Position numbers and translations under genes: made by a program. DNA of 64,000 nt from contig NC_043741.1 in assembly GCF_004337985.1 (NCBI RefSeq), positions 4,502,140 through 4,566,139 on the forward strand, given 5' to 3'. This document shows positions 50,913-64,000 of the stretch, piece by piece. Source of the DNA: Pyricularia pennisetigena (lineage: Eukaryota; Ascomycota; Sordariomycetes; Magnaporthales; Pyriculariaceae). The notes beneath the pieces are model-generated. The model made no database searches. It saw only the letters and a list, made by a program, of their open reading frames with translations, and was not told the DNA's origin. Position 1 is the stretch's first letter; the number at the start of each line of letters is the position of its first letter.

Positions 50913-51965
50913 TCAATTCTTGGCGTGGGGCTGGAGAGCCACTATCTGCACTGCAACGACGAGACTGATCACGATCATCAAGCCGACGATCACAAGGAAG
51001 GTCTTGAGGAACATCTTGATGACGCGGATCCAGGACTCACGGCTCAGGCTCTTGAAGGCATCGCGGACCGAAAGGGATTGGGCACCGCCCAGCTCCGAAG
51101 GTCCGACGCGGCCGCCGAACGAACGGTCAAAGGGGACGATGGTCCCTTCCCCTTCCGGAAGCAGACTGGCCTGCACGAGAGTGAGGACGGCAGAGGACGG
51201 CAGGCGGACGAGAAGCATGAGGATGGTGAAGATCAAGAGGCCGATGAGGGTTAGGCCGCTGACTTTCCCGTCCTTGCCCCCGAAGCTGGCGATCATGTAG
51301 GGCGTCGCGCCGGTGAAGAGGTCGGCGAGCCAGAAGAGACCGACGGCGTACTTTGTGGCGTTGAAGGTCTTGCCGAACGGCGGCAGGCGGCGCCAGAAGG
51401 CGAGGCTGCCGTGGGGCCGGTCCGAGATGACGATGTGGACCCAGGCGGTATGCAGCTGGCATAGGGCCAGGTAGGCGACCAGGCGGCCGAAGGGGAACAC
51501 GATGGGGATGGTCAAGAAGATGGCGCCGATGAAGGAGTCGGCGAGGAAGATGGCCGCCGCGCAGAGCATGCCACGGAAGAACAGGCGCACACCTCCCGTG
51601 CGGTACAGGTGACGACACGTGGCGCGCAGCCCCGAGGTCACGATGCCGGCAGACGCGGACGGAGAGTTTACGTCGAGCTGCTTGCGCAGGGCTGGGGCCC
51701 CGGCCAGGGAAACACCCTCCTCCTCATCGTGGGCGGAGAGAGAGGCGTACGACGGGGTCGAATCGGTATTCTCGACCACGGCCAAGGTGGTGAAGACGGA
51801 AGCAAGGGTGTAGTTGGCAAACAGGAGCAGCGGCAGAAAGATGATGAAATCAATGGCGAAGGCAACCTTCAACAGGGGGCTGATGGCTGGCAATTGCGAG
51901 ACTTGGTCTGCAATCCATCGCTTGCTCAGGTCGGAACCCACGGTGGCCCGGATGGTGTTTAACAT
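50913..51965 (-). CDS. multipass membrane protein of unknown function
   Basis: Intronless frame of 350 aa. It has about six hydrophobic segments: around residues 30-60, 130-150, 150-175, 205-230, 235-265 and 325-350. A hydrophilic loop with many acidic and Ser residues (about 65-115) follows the first. Charged flanks with Arg/Lys and a small-residue-rich loop before the fourth segment suggest an endomembrane protein. I recognise the pattern as a conserved fungal membrane protein but no named family, transport motif or catalytic residue. It is reported without a function. The start at 51965 is the only ATG before the first hydrophobic segment in this frame. It shares an upstream region of about 950 bp with PPM1. 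Confidence 0.75.
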   Translation of the reverse strand: MLNTIRATVGSDLSKRWIADQVSQLPAISPLLKVAFAIDFIIFLPLLLFANYTLASVFTTLAVVENTDSTPSYASLSAHDEEEGVSLAGAPALRKQLDVNSPSASAGIVTSGLRATCRHLYRTGGVRLFFRGMLCAAAIFLADSFIGAIFLTIPIVFPFGRLVAYLALCQLHTAWVHIVISDRPHGSLAFWRRLPPFGKTFNATKYAVGLFWLADLFTGATPYMIASFGGKDGKVSGLTLIGLLIFTILMLLVRLPSSAVLTLVQASLLPEGEGTIVPFDRSFGGRVGPSELGGAQSLSVRDAFKSLSRESWIRVIKMFLKTFLVIVGLMIVISLVVAVQIVALQPHAKN

Positions 51966-52913
51966 GGCTGCGGGGACGGAGACACCAATTCGGGGTTATC
52001 TGTCCTTGTCCTCGTGGGAGTAAAACCAAAGAGAAAATAAAGAAAACCAAGACGAAAAACTACACAGTGAAAAAAAAAGTACCTAGGTGGGGTGAGGGTG
52101 AGAAAAAAAAAAAAAAAAGATATCGAGAAGAAGACTGAAGCCTGGATGGGATGATAAAAAGAAGAGAATTGCAATGCAGCAGGAAGTGTTGTCTAGTGAG
52201 GCAAGGTAGGACAGGACAATAGAACAAAGGACAAATACCACGCCACCAAGTCAGTCAGTCAGTCAGAGCGTGGCGGAGCGACTCGACTGTGCCGCTGATG
52301 AACGCATTCCACTCGAGACCCTTCCGCCGCCTTGCCGCGTCACATCGGATTGATTTTCATGCGGGTGGTAGACACCCCACATTTGACATGACTTACCCCG
52401 TAGCCGTTGATCCTTGGCGTTGAAGCATTTACATGTACGAATGCTTCGTACAGTACAAATACGGTAACATTATTCGTATGGTGCCTGGCTTGCAGAACGC
52501 CACTGGGCTTCTTTATCTTGCGCCAAAGGTAAGTCGGACGAATGTATGTTAGTTAACTACTATGCAGACCCAAGATTTAATTAAATCCATCATAGCCCTC
52601 TGGTCATCGGTCTTTGTCTAGTCTACTGTAGTATCAAGCGGGTCTCGCCGTTATTTTTCGCTGTCAAGCGCGCTTTTCCTGGGCCTTGCCGCCGCTGGCC
52701 TGCATGAGAAGTACAGGGTTACGTCACTAATGCAACCTCTACCGTTCAGGGGAGCACAGGCATCTTTCAGCCTCAATCGGGGCTCCTTACGGCAATGGAG
52801 CAGGCGATTTGTCTAGTTGATTAACCTCTACAAGGACTACTGTATTTACTCACACACGATAATAGCGGGGTATCAGCTGCAACAACAGTCGCCCTTTGGC
52901 ACTGATCAACATC
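51966..52913. other. 0.95 kb divergent promoter region
   Basis: Between the membrane-protein and PPM1 starts. It contains A runs at 52069-52077 and 52107-52122, four AGTC units at 52249-52265 and one ACCTAGGT palindrome at 52081. No gene is seen. Confidence 0.55.
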
Positions 52914-54205
52914 ATGTCTGCGCCGCCTTCTATCCCCAATCTGTTCTCGCTCAAGGGAGCGCGGGGTGGTGGCGGATTTCGACAACGGCGGGGCGGCGGC
53001 GGCGGCAGCAGCGGTGCCGCACAATCGGCGGCCGGCCACGATGCGACCATTCAGGGTACAGACACGGATGCCGCAGTCTCTCGATCAAGCGCCGTTGATC
53101 TTGGCTATCTTGATGATCCCTTTGCCCAGTACTTTGTGCAGAACGCCGTTGGCCCCTCAAGTCGTAGATTACCAATTATCAACAGAGGTTGGAATTTTTT
53201 CTTCTTTTCTGTTCTTCTTTTTCTTTTTCTAATGTTACTTGTTTCTCATCCTCAAATCTCCTCTCTCACTCGTCGATGTCTCTCCATCGTATCCGTCCCC
53301 CACCAGACACATAACAAAAGAAAAGGAACACCTAACATCAATGTGGCTTGGCAGGCACATATACACGCACCGCCGGCCTCGACGTTCTCGTCAACAGGTT
53401 TCTCGGTGTAGCTGACGGTGACCAGCAACAAAAGCGAGGCCAGCAACACCAACAGAGGCAGATAATCTCGCTCGGCGCAGGAACCGACACCAGGAGCCTG
53501 CGTCTTCTCAACCGGCACGGCGCTGCTGGCATCGTCTACCATGAGATAGATTTCCCTCTAATCTGCGCCAAGAAGCTCAACATCGTCAAGGCTGCCCCCG
53601 CCTTGAGGAATCTCCTCCCCGACCCCCAGATCGAAGACGATGGCTCGTGGCAGTGCAGCACGCCCAATGATGGCCGTTTCTGGTGCCATGGCCTCGATCT
53701 CAGGAAGCTCGCCTCGCAGCAGCAGCAGCCTGACGATGCACCGGTCGACATCAAGGGTCTGAGGACGGACATCCCCACTCTCCTCATCTCCGAGTGTTGT
53801 CTTTGCTATCTGCAGGTGTCCGAGGCCAAGAGTGTAATCAAATGGTTCTCTGACCGCATACCAAGCCTTGGCATCGTCATCTACGAGCCCACCAAGCCGG
53901 ACGACCCATTTGGCAAGACCATGATCTCCAACCTCGCGGCCAGAAGTATTTCAATGCCCACCCTGTCAATATACAGGCAGCCGGCGGATCAGGACACCCG
54001 GCTGCGAGACGCGGGCTTCGAAAATGCCAGGCACATGACTGTCAATGACATCTGGTCACAGTGGGTAGCCCCCGAGGAGAAGGAGAGGGTTGATCGCCTG
54101 GAAGGGCTGGATGAAGTCGAGGAGTGGGAGCTGCTGGCCGGTCATTATGTCGTCGCATGGGGGTGGAGGGGGCCAGGCTTCGAGCCGTGGGAAAATCTGA
54201 GCTAA
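52914..54205 (+). CDS. PPM1: leucine carboxyl methyltransferase 1 (PP2A methyltransferase, Ppm1)
   Basis: Two exons, 52914-53187 and 53355-54205, give 374 aa. This enzyme methylates the C-terminal leucine of PP2A catalytic subunits using S-adenosylmethionine, controlling B-subunit choice. Motifs visible are DDPFAQYFV (about 72), the SAM-binding strand [13 protein letters not shown] (about 128), an acidic residue in YHEIDFP and the later [11 protein letters not shown] and [13 protein letters not shown] segments. The order matches LCMT1. The N-terminal 60 residues contain a Gly-rich stretch (RGGGGGSSG) that is extra relative to yeast. Splicing uses GTTGGA and TGGCAG across a 167 bp pyrimidine-rich intron and restores NRGTYTRT. 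An in-frame ATG at 52896 would add six residues; the one at 52914 fits the usual start. Confidence 0.93.
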
Positions 54206-54533
54206 GGTAAACCGGATGAGATGGTCTTTGCAGCGGTAATAACCAAGGATCTAGAGATAATGAGCTCGATCCTATGATTAATTGTCAAGAGCCAATAGAG
54301 TCACAAACCACCAAAATCTTTCTAAGGTGTGCATCGTGAATCCGACAGCTCCAACAGCCATACATCTAATACTAAACAGCCTTTCCTTCACTGCCTTGGA
54401 TATCCTTTATTTTCAATCCGACATAAAACCTGACCTGCGTGATCACATGCTAAAGAAATATACCTCTGGCGGTACCACATTACAACGCCCAAACGCCAGG
54501 TGATATGATGAAATTGACACGTAAAAAACAAAT
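54206..54533. other. short convergent 3' spacer
   Basis: About 330 bp between the stops of PPM1 and MCM3. The transcript ends probably overlap or nearly touch here. No gene is seen. Confidence 0.6.
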
Positions 54534-57367
<2,834 letters not shown>

Positions 57368-58137
57368 GTTGAATTTCTGAATAGCTTGCGAGCCAAGATT
57401 TTTGCAAAATATTTGGCTTGTCGCAGGGCTGGCTGCAGGTGTGATACTCGGTCAAACCCAATCTTGGTCAAAGTCGATAGGGACTAATTGGACCAAAGAG
57501 GAGGGGTTTGACCGTCACCCAGGAAATACGCGTGCGAGGGGTGCAACGCGAAAATGCGCGCTCTAACTCTCGAGTCTGGAAGTGGGTTGACTTTAATTGC
57601 CCCGTTTGATGCATATTGCCGGGCTTGCTATACCCTTGTCTCATTCCTAGGTACCTGCCAAGCTGCCTGCCTACCTTACCTTGAGCAATGTGACAAGCGA
57701 CGGAACTTGCCTATTTTCAGTGGTTCAGCCCATGGTACATATTTTGGGGGCTCGCCTTGGCAGCTTTTTTCGGATGATCAGAATATAACAAAATAGCTAT
57801 CGTCAACAGTCTTCTATTATGATACACATATTGTCGTAGTATCCTGGAACTAGAACCTGTATATTTTCCGGGCTGGCGGCAAGCGAGTGAGTGCACGTGC
57901 AGTCGCCCAAGCTCCTTGTGCACACTACGGTGTGGTCAGTGCTCAGTATGGGGAATTGAGTTCCCCACCCCCAAAGTGCCTTCCTACCCTTACTCTACTG
58001 TTAGAGTTACCGACTCCATCATCATTATCACCTTACACATCACCACATCGGGGCCCCTGGATTTAGATGCATGCCCGCCACAATCACCTGAGGTTCACGA
58101 CTACAAAAGGCATTCAAATTGAGCTAGCGCTGTCGCC
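57368..58137. other. 770 bp divergent promoter region, MCM3 / EXO70
   Basis: The two genes start outward from here. It contains the MCB-like and SCB-like pair upstream of MCM3 and one CCTAGGTA motif at 57646-57653. No gene is seen. Confidence 0.6.
57528..57553. promoter_or_regulatory. candidate MBF/SBF site pair upstream of MCM3
   Basis: ACGCGT (the MluI cell-cycle box core) lies at 57528-57533. ACGCGAAA (related to the SCB core CRCGAAA) is at 57546-57553, 12 bp away. They are about 160-185 bp from the MCM3 ATG. In yeasts, MCB and SCB sites drive G1/S genes, including MCM genes. Single ACGCGT words also occur by chance elsewhere in the window, so only the pairing and location support this. 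Confidence 0.5.
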
Positions 58138-60120
58138 ATGGCGGTAGGCCTGGCTAATGGACGACATGCCGTCGAGGAGGAGGCGCGCGCTGAAGTAGAT
58201 GTCCTCAACTCCCGCCTCGAAAAGACGACCCAGCTCACCAAGAAGATCGAAGCATGCCTCGTGAGGCTTGAGTCAACTGGCAAGAGTGTTCGCGAGGTGG
58301 CTGGGCCTCTAAACGGAGAGACCAAAAAGTTGCAGGTTCTTGGTCACAGTAAGCACCTACCCAGTCTAGCTAGCTATGGCCTTGCGGCCTACCTGGCCAC
58401 CCAAGCAACTAACAATCATGCGCTTCCCGCAGACATCGACAACGTTCTTTCCGCCATCGAGAGGTTACGGGCGCCAGCCGACAGCAAAAATGATGAGGAG
58501 CAAATCATTCGGATGGGTCCTGAGAAGGCAGACCTACCGAACTACCTAAACTCTCTGAAACGCTTGAACAAGGCCCTTGTCGACATGAAGGCATCGAACC
58601 TTCGATCAAACCAACAGACAATGAATGATCTGCAGCGTCTCGTCAACCTGGGAACTACGCAGCTGGCAAATCTTTTCGATAAACTGTTGCGCAGCGAAAC
58701 CCCACGATCGCTTGAGCCTCTGCATTACATAACAAAGGACAAGCCATTCCCGCTTCTATCACGAGACAACGTCAACCGTCTAGGGCCCATATACTCCTTT
58801 GTGGCAGGGTCGAATCGTCAAGGCAAAGGAATTGGGTCCGAAACTACGATTGCAGAGGTATACTCCGAGGTTCGTGGTCCATATTTGGCCGAGACTCTAG
58901 CCAACCTGGCCGCCGCAAGTGTCAACACAGCAAAGAAGAAGAATCCGGATGCGGTTTACCGTGCCGGAACAAATGGCATTGGTACCTATGCCCAGGCCAT
59001 GGAACGTCTGTTCCAGGCCGAATATGAGAACATCACAAGGATATTCTCCAGGGAAGACTGGGCCCCTCTTTTCCAAGCCACTTGCCAGAATGCGATTGTG
59101 GAGCTCTCCCGCACTCTTCGTGAGATTAACGCTCACATCAAAGTTCATCTGAATACGGATTGCTTCCTTGCTTACGAAATCGTCGAGATCATCTCTGGAA
59201 TGTCAAGCCGTCTTGAGGATTTGCGCGCAGCCTTTGCCGCCTGTCTTAAGCCGGTCAGGGAAACGGCGAAAACCTCACTTGGCGAACTTATAGAGGATAC
59301 CAAGAGAAAGGTTGCCAACATGCAGTCCATTCCAGCCGATGGCGCACCCTCTCCTGTTATCGCAGAGACCATGCAGCGACTGCAAACTATGGTCGAGTTT
59401 TTGAGGCCTGTCTCCAGCATAATGATATCGATTGGTAATGGCGGGTGGAAGTCGCTGGCTTCATCACGTGGCGGAGGTGATGCCCTGCCAAGCCTGGCCT
59501 CCTTTGACGTTGGAGCGAATGGTCAGGAGATCTTTGCGGACTACTGCAGCGACACCATCGATATTCTTCTTCTCTCTCTGGATGGCAAGGCGAGGATGAT
59601 GAACGGAAAGAAGCCGGTGGTTGGTGTTTTCATAGCAAACAGTATTGCCATCATTGAGCGGTCGATTCGTGAGTCTGATCTGGCGCCTCTAATGGAGACG
59701 CGCCTGGGCATATTGGAAACATACCGCAAGAAGGCGAAGCTCTACTACACAGAGCCCTGCAAGGATGTGTCGATGCATCTTTTCGACGTCATTCATACGA
59801 GCAAGTCGGCTCGCCCATCATCAGGCCAGGCTTCTGCAGACTCGGCAACAATCCTTAAGCAGCTTAGTTCCAAGGACAAGGAAAGTATCAAGAACAAGTT
59901 CACGTCTTTCAACGCCGCTTTTGACGACATGGTAGCACGGCACAAGTCTTTCAGCATGGAACGCGAGGTCCGCCAAATGTTTGCCCGCGACATGCAGCAA
60001 ATGCTGGAGCCGCTTTACGTCCGTTTCTGGGACCGATACCACGAAGTCGACAAGGGCAAGGGCAAGTACGTCAAATATGACAAGGCTGCCATTGCTGCTG
60101 TTTTCTCTAGCCTCTACTGA
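58138..60120 (+). CDS. EXO70: exocyst subunit Exo70
   Basis: Two exons, 58138-58348 and 58433-60120, give 632 aa. Exo70 is part of the octameric exocyst that tethers secretory vesicles at the plasma membrane and, in hyphae, at the tip. An N-terminal coiled-coil region (about 15-55) leads into the rod-like helical body. Family landmarks seen are YGPVY-like GPIYSFVA, then YAQAMERLFQAEYEN, and the C-terminal REVRQMFARDMQQMLEPLYVRFWDRY with the basic VDKGKGKYVKYDK that would contact PIP2 membranes. The 84 bp intron (58349-58432, donor GTAAGC, branch ACTAAC, acceptor CGCAG) is a multiple of three without a stop. It would insert 28 residues if retained, but splicing restores GHNIDNVLSAIERLR. Length is as expected. 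Confidence 0.95.
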   Translation: MAVGLANGRHAVEEEARAEVDVLNSRLEKTTQLTKKIEACLVRLESTGKSVREVAGPLNGETKKLQVLGHSKHLPSLASYGLAAYLATQATNNHALPADIDNVLSAIERLRAPADSKNDEEQIIRMGPEKADLPNYLNSLKRLNKALVDMKASNLRSNQQTMNDLQRLVNLGTTQLANLFDKLLRSETPRSLEPLHYITKDKPFPLLSRDNVNRLGPIYSFVAGSNRQGKGIGSETTIAEVYSEVRGPYLAETLANLAAASVNTAKKKNPDAVYRAGTNGIGTYAQAMERLFQAEYENITRIFSREDWAPLFQATCQNAIVELSRTLREINAHIKVHLNTDCFLAYEIVEIISGMSSRLEDLRAAFAACLKPVRETAKTSLGELIEDTKRKVANMQSIPADGAPSPVIAETMQRLQTMVEFLRPVSSIMISIGNGGWKSLASSRGGGDALPSLASFDVGANGQEIFADYCSDTIDILLLSLDGKARMMNGKKPVVGVFIANSIAIIERSIRESDLAPLMETRLGILETYRKKAKLYYTEPCKDVSMHLFDVIHTSKSARPSSGQASADSATILKQLSSKDKESIKNKFTSFNAAFDDMVARHKSFSMEREVRQMFARDMQQMLEPLYVRFWDRYHEVDKGKGKYVKYDKAAIAAVFSSLY

Positions 60121-63100
60121 GGTGTGTGCCTCACGCCACCCACACAGTCTTTATCTCCCCCACACCACCACACAACAACACCAAGCCGTCTTGAAGCTGC
60201 ATTCGTCTAGCTATCGACCAGGCTTGTCTTCAAGAGCGGACTTTGCAGGTCAGCATACTTGTTTTATTAATGTCGAATTTGGGAAATCCATGCATATCGC
60301 ACGGTTGGAATGATACCAAAACGGTCAGCAGGAGTTTTTGGCGTTAACTAAGTTAGCTTTTTATCTATGCTCGAGTTTCTTTCCGTTGAATGGACTGCCA
60401 AAGTCACTGTGACCTCAGAATGCTTAAGTATACTGAGTGAGGTCAACACTGGTGTTATTGATATCGCCCTCGACGTTTTAGCAATGACGGTAGCTATGGC
60501 GGAAAGGCCAAGTGCAAATCATCCTGTACGGCCTCGCAGGGACACTTTCTTGACTTGATCCGGATACCGTTGAATCAAGTGACAACCACGGCCCATTGCA
60601 AATTGCAAAGCCTCTAGTGAAGTACCTAGACTGAGACGGTTCCCGATAGCAGACTGCATCAGGGAATAGACTCCACAAGACCTTTCTGCAGCCATTACTG
60701 TAACTCTGGGGTTTTGGTTCGCCCGGACGAGCAATCATTAGCTGCACCTTGCCAGAAAAGGCACCGAGAGGCGGGTTGGGTTTGCAGCATATTGTCTGAT
60801 ATGCTGCTTTCGCCTCCGCCTTCTCCGACATGGTTCGAGTTTTCGTCACCCTCTGAGCTATACCTTATTCAGAAGGGGTCATCGGCCATGTAAGTGGCCG
60901 ACTAATCTTTGGGGCGGGCCGTGGCATCGCGACATGTAGAGATACACTAGAGTACCACGCATTATTACTTCCCCCACGTCAGGCAATGTAAGCCAGGGGT
61001 GGCCGATAGTGCCGGTGTCCTCGGATACCGATGGGATCGTCCTATTCCGTACGGACTTTGTGGAACTTTCGGAAAAGAGCATCTGCACCATGTCGTCGAG
61101 ACAACCCTCCCTCGTGTGCAGCGTGGCAAGTAATCAATCCGACAGTAGCAGAGTAAGTAAACATGCTAGACTCCCATGCTCAAAAGGGACTTTGACCTGT
61201 AACGGGTGTAGTGCGAAAGTCAGAAACAGGGTCACAACCTAACAATGGATGGATGCGGCTCGCCTACCTAGGTAATCACACGCTTACAACCCCCTCGCAG
61301 CCTCGCGACATGCCGTCTCAGGCACCCTTATCGGGTCTCGTTGCGATCGCCCCCACGGTGGACCAGGTTGTATTCCGCCCTTTTCTCACGTTTTGTTCCT
61401 CTTTTGTTTCTTTGCTTTTTGTCTGCCGCTTCGATGTCCTCTTAGCAAGATTCTTTGCCACTCTAGAACCAGAGAAAGCTAGAGGTCACTTCAATCATGA
61501 TTGGGTATCTTGATAGGAATGGCGACAGGACAGCGGACTTCTTCTCTTTTTTCCCCGTCTTCCCCTGCCTTCTTATCTTTTCCATCCTGGCGCTTTTGTC
61601 TTTGGGGCCGTCATTTTCTCACCTAGGTCAAGCGCATAGGACAACTCGCCAACTGATGGGCTANNNNNNNNNNNNNNNNNNNNNNNNNGGGGGGGGGGGG
61701 GGGCCCATGGGCGGCGGACGATAAACACGAAGCTTCCTGTGCCACGGGGTTGCATGGAGGCACCACATGGCGAACCTGTCACCTACCCCTATGAGCAAAA
61801 GGCCTGTGAGCTACGCACGCAACCTTGTTGGTCGGTTGGTCGGGTTTGCAGACGTTGCCATTGTGCCCCAGCAATGATAGGTAGGTTTGGGCATGGCTTT
61901 ACTCCGGATGACTGGGTCAGGGCACAAGGCCCATCCCGTGCCTTGCCGCTATACCCTATTTTCTCTTTTCTCTTTTCCCCATGATTTTCTTCTTTTTCTT
62001 CTTTCAATCGTGGGTGTGGAAGCGAGGTGCTGAGTTGATGCACGGAATGCCTACTTGATATCTTATGCTCCTTCCCATATTGCTATAGTTGCACTGGCAA
62101 GGATATCAACGATTGAACCTTTTTTTTTGGTTGGCGACCCCTCTTTGCAAGCGAAAACGACACTGTCAGCAGCAGGGTTGAAAAACCCGAGTTGTCACTT
62201 TCCATACCCTTGAAAGTTGTGATTTTTGACCGTATATGTAATATCTGCTTCATGCAAGCCTCCTCACACCATAGCCTATTTGGTGTTACCTAGGCATCGT
62301 CGATGCTTTTACGAGCACACTACCTTGGCTTCTTGGCTTTTTTTTTTTTTCGTTGGTTCACGCGAAACCCATCCCCCCGCCCCCAAAAGCATCACACCTT
62401 GCGACATGGGCTTGGTAAATGAACGGCAAGGATCACGTTCGCGTCTTACAGTAGCCCCAACGATAATGTGAAGAGGGAAGTAAAAAAAAAAAAAAAAAAG
62501 ACAACCTGGCCAAGACTGTGATTTATTCAGCTTATGCCAGAAAAGGGGACGCGCTACACAAGTTTGACCAACCGCCAACCTGTTGCTGACGTCCGCTAAG
62601 CCACGTACAACAGCAATCCTGCGCAAAGCCGTCATTGATTTTGCGGCACAGCACACATATTCATCATCAAAATAAAGTGCGCCCTCTCCGCTACCTGGTC
62701 AAGAGGCAAAACCGGCAGATAAATTACACGAGCGAAAGTCAAAAATTCAATAAAAAAAAAGTACATTGAAGAACGTTCGCATAATGCTCGGATGCCTGGT
62801 GGGAGACGATGGCCGACATATCCGTGTCAAACAGACACCGCCCCGGCCAACAAGCTTCTTGCTGCACTGCCGAGGATTCCCGCACATTGATGCTATATCA
62901 CGCAGGAGACATGCGCAGCGAAGCTTTCTCCGCATCCTGTGGCTTGGGGGAAGTATATTGCCTCTTTGGCTTCGGAGAAGATAGTCAGTCCGATACTGCG
63001 GACCACAGCGGGGGGCGCCAAACATTTACCAGAGCAAATAGAAATTAAACATGTCATAGACATGTGGGAAGGAGGGAGGAAGGAGAAGGGGTTGGAGACA

Positions 63101-64000
63101 GTGTAAGTGAGACCACAAACATCTCCGCATTTGTTGGACCGGATTCAGTCTTGGGTATGTACGTATGCAAGGCCTTGAATCGGGTTTCCTCTTTGTGCTG
63201 TTGTTGACATGCATACGAAAGATTAGCACGCTCTTGGCGCTGCGCAGATTATTTGCTACATGTTCATGTCGAATTTCCTTGATCCGGAAAAAAGGGGGGG
63301 CTGCGGTTTGCCCCGAACTCGATATAACCCCCGCTGATGTGATGCTGGGCTTGTGCAACCTAGAGACGAATGAGGCAAGGCATATTGTGTAAGTGGCATG
63401 TTCACCCGACTCAGTCCTACTCAACTCTGTATTCTTTCAATGACGAGCCCGCGCGAGAAACTTTTCAAGTCCTTCTTTGTCGTTAGACTTGACCTCTCAA
63501 ATTGAGAACTAAGCTAAAGTACTAACAACAAGAATGCTCACGCCATCGCGATGTAAAAGCTAAAAACAATAGATGATAAAAAAAAAAAAAAAAGAAGTAA
63601 CAATGCTCCTGTTCCTCTGCCAAAAAAGTGCGCCTGGGTATCTCCCTCGCTTAAGCGAATGTGTATGAGTCAAATGTATGGGGCGTAACAAAAACAAAAA
63701 CAAAGGCACCAATGGCGAGCCTCAAAAGTCCGTGGTTGGCTGTGCTCAAAGACGGACGCCCGCGTGTAATCCCGTGCCGACGAGCGAATTACGTTGGTCC
63801 GCAACCCGAGTTCATGTAGTCATGCATGTAAGTACTTGCATGGGCGGTGCCTGTAGGCAAAGGGAAAAAAGAAGAAAAATGGTAGCCTGGTGCTGTGGCT
63901 CGGAGAGCTGGGCTCTACCAAGACTCAGCCTGTGCCTGGACAACGCCTTGGGCGATTGCCTAGTATGAAGGGCATCTGTGGCATGCAGAGTATTCTCCGC
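60121..64000. other. 3.9 kb right end without a recognisable gene
   Basis: No supported gene on either strand. Open frames are at most about 130 codons and lack motifs. It contains the 25-N gap at 61664-61688, A run near 62481-62499 and T runs near 62340. Two ACCTAGGT palindromes lie at 61267 and 61621. A gene may lie beyond the window. Confidence 0.45.
61664..61688. other. assembly gap (25 N) before a G15 run
   Basis: Undetermined bases are followed directly by a G run at 61689-61703. With the earlier gap, both breaks in this contig touch G homopolymers, which suggests a sequencing block. Confidence 0.98.

Overview
This window is nuclear DNA of a filamentous ascomycete fungus, most likely a Sordariomycete. 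The evidence is short introns (mostly 54-170 bp) with GTAAGT-like donors and CTAAC/CTGAC branch sites, a Rad6 E2 and a conventional kinesin that closely match what I know of Neurospora-type sequences, and fungus-only families (SUN-domain wall protein, Clr2, Ser/Thr-rich GPI-type surface proteins). The species cannot be fixed from the sequence. Two short runs of N, both beside G homopolymers, show it is a draft contig. I find no tRNA, rRNA, CRISPR, transposon ORF or bacterial-type operon.

I modelled 17 protein-coding genes with 32 introns by joining reading frames across splice sites. In order: ArfGAP (-, 294-1754); two-RRM/RGG protein like Sbp1 (-, 2903-4526); diflavin reductase Tah18 (+, 6797-9034); a membrane-anchored pepsin-like protein lacking its first catalytic Asp (-, 9338-12413); a 5.4 kb stretch without a gene; a Ser/Thr/Gly-rich surface protein (+, 17836-20321); an F-box/WD40/UIM protein (-, 21111-24802); a 3.7 kb spacer; a protein with three tandem Cys/His-rich repeats (+, 28469-29706); Clr2-type silencing protein (-, 31878-33896); SUN-family wall protein (+, 37090-38463); CSN12/PCID2-type PCI protein (-, 39609-41525); mitochondrial acetoacetyl-CoA thiolase (-, 42178-43617); Rad6 E2 (+, 44640-45396); kinesin-1 heavy chain (+, 46972-50103); a multipass membrane protein (-, 50913-51965); leucine carboxyl methyltransferase Ppm1 (+, 52914-54205); MCM3 (-, 54534-57367); Exo70 (+, 58138-60120); and a 3.9 kb tail without a recognisable gene.

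These are mostly housekeeping genes and do not form a cluster with one job. Loose themes are vesicle traffic and polar growth (ArfGAP, kinesin-1, Exo70, SUN protein), ubiquitin and chromatin (Rad6, F-box/UIM, Clr2, CSN12), and the cell cycle (MCM3, which has an MCB-like pair upstream). The items most worth a second look are the triple Cys/His-repeat protein, the catalytically broken transmembrane pepsin homologue, the three-fold beta-type repeat in the surface protein, two GC-AG introns inside TAH18, tiny last exons in the kinesin and MCM3 genes, and an orphan intron-like structure that splits an ATG at 2119-2198. I did not find a convincing new multi-gene system.
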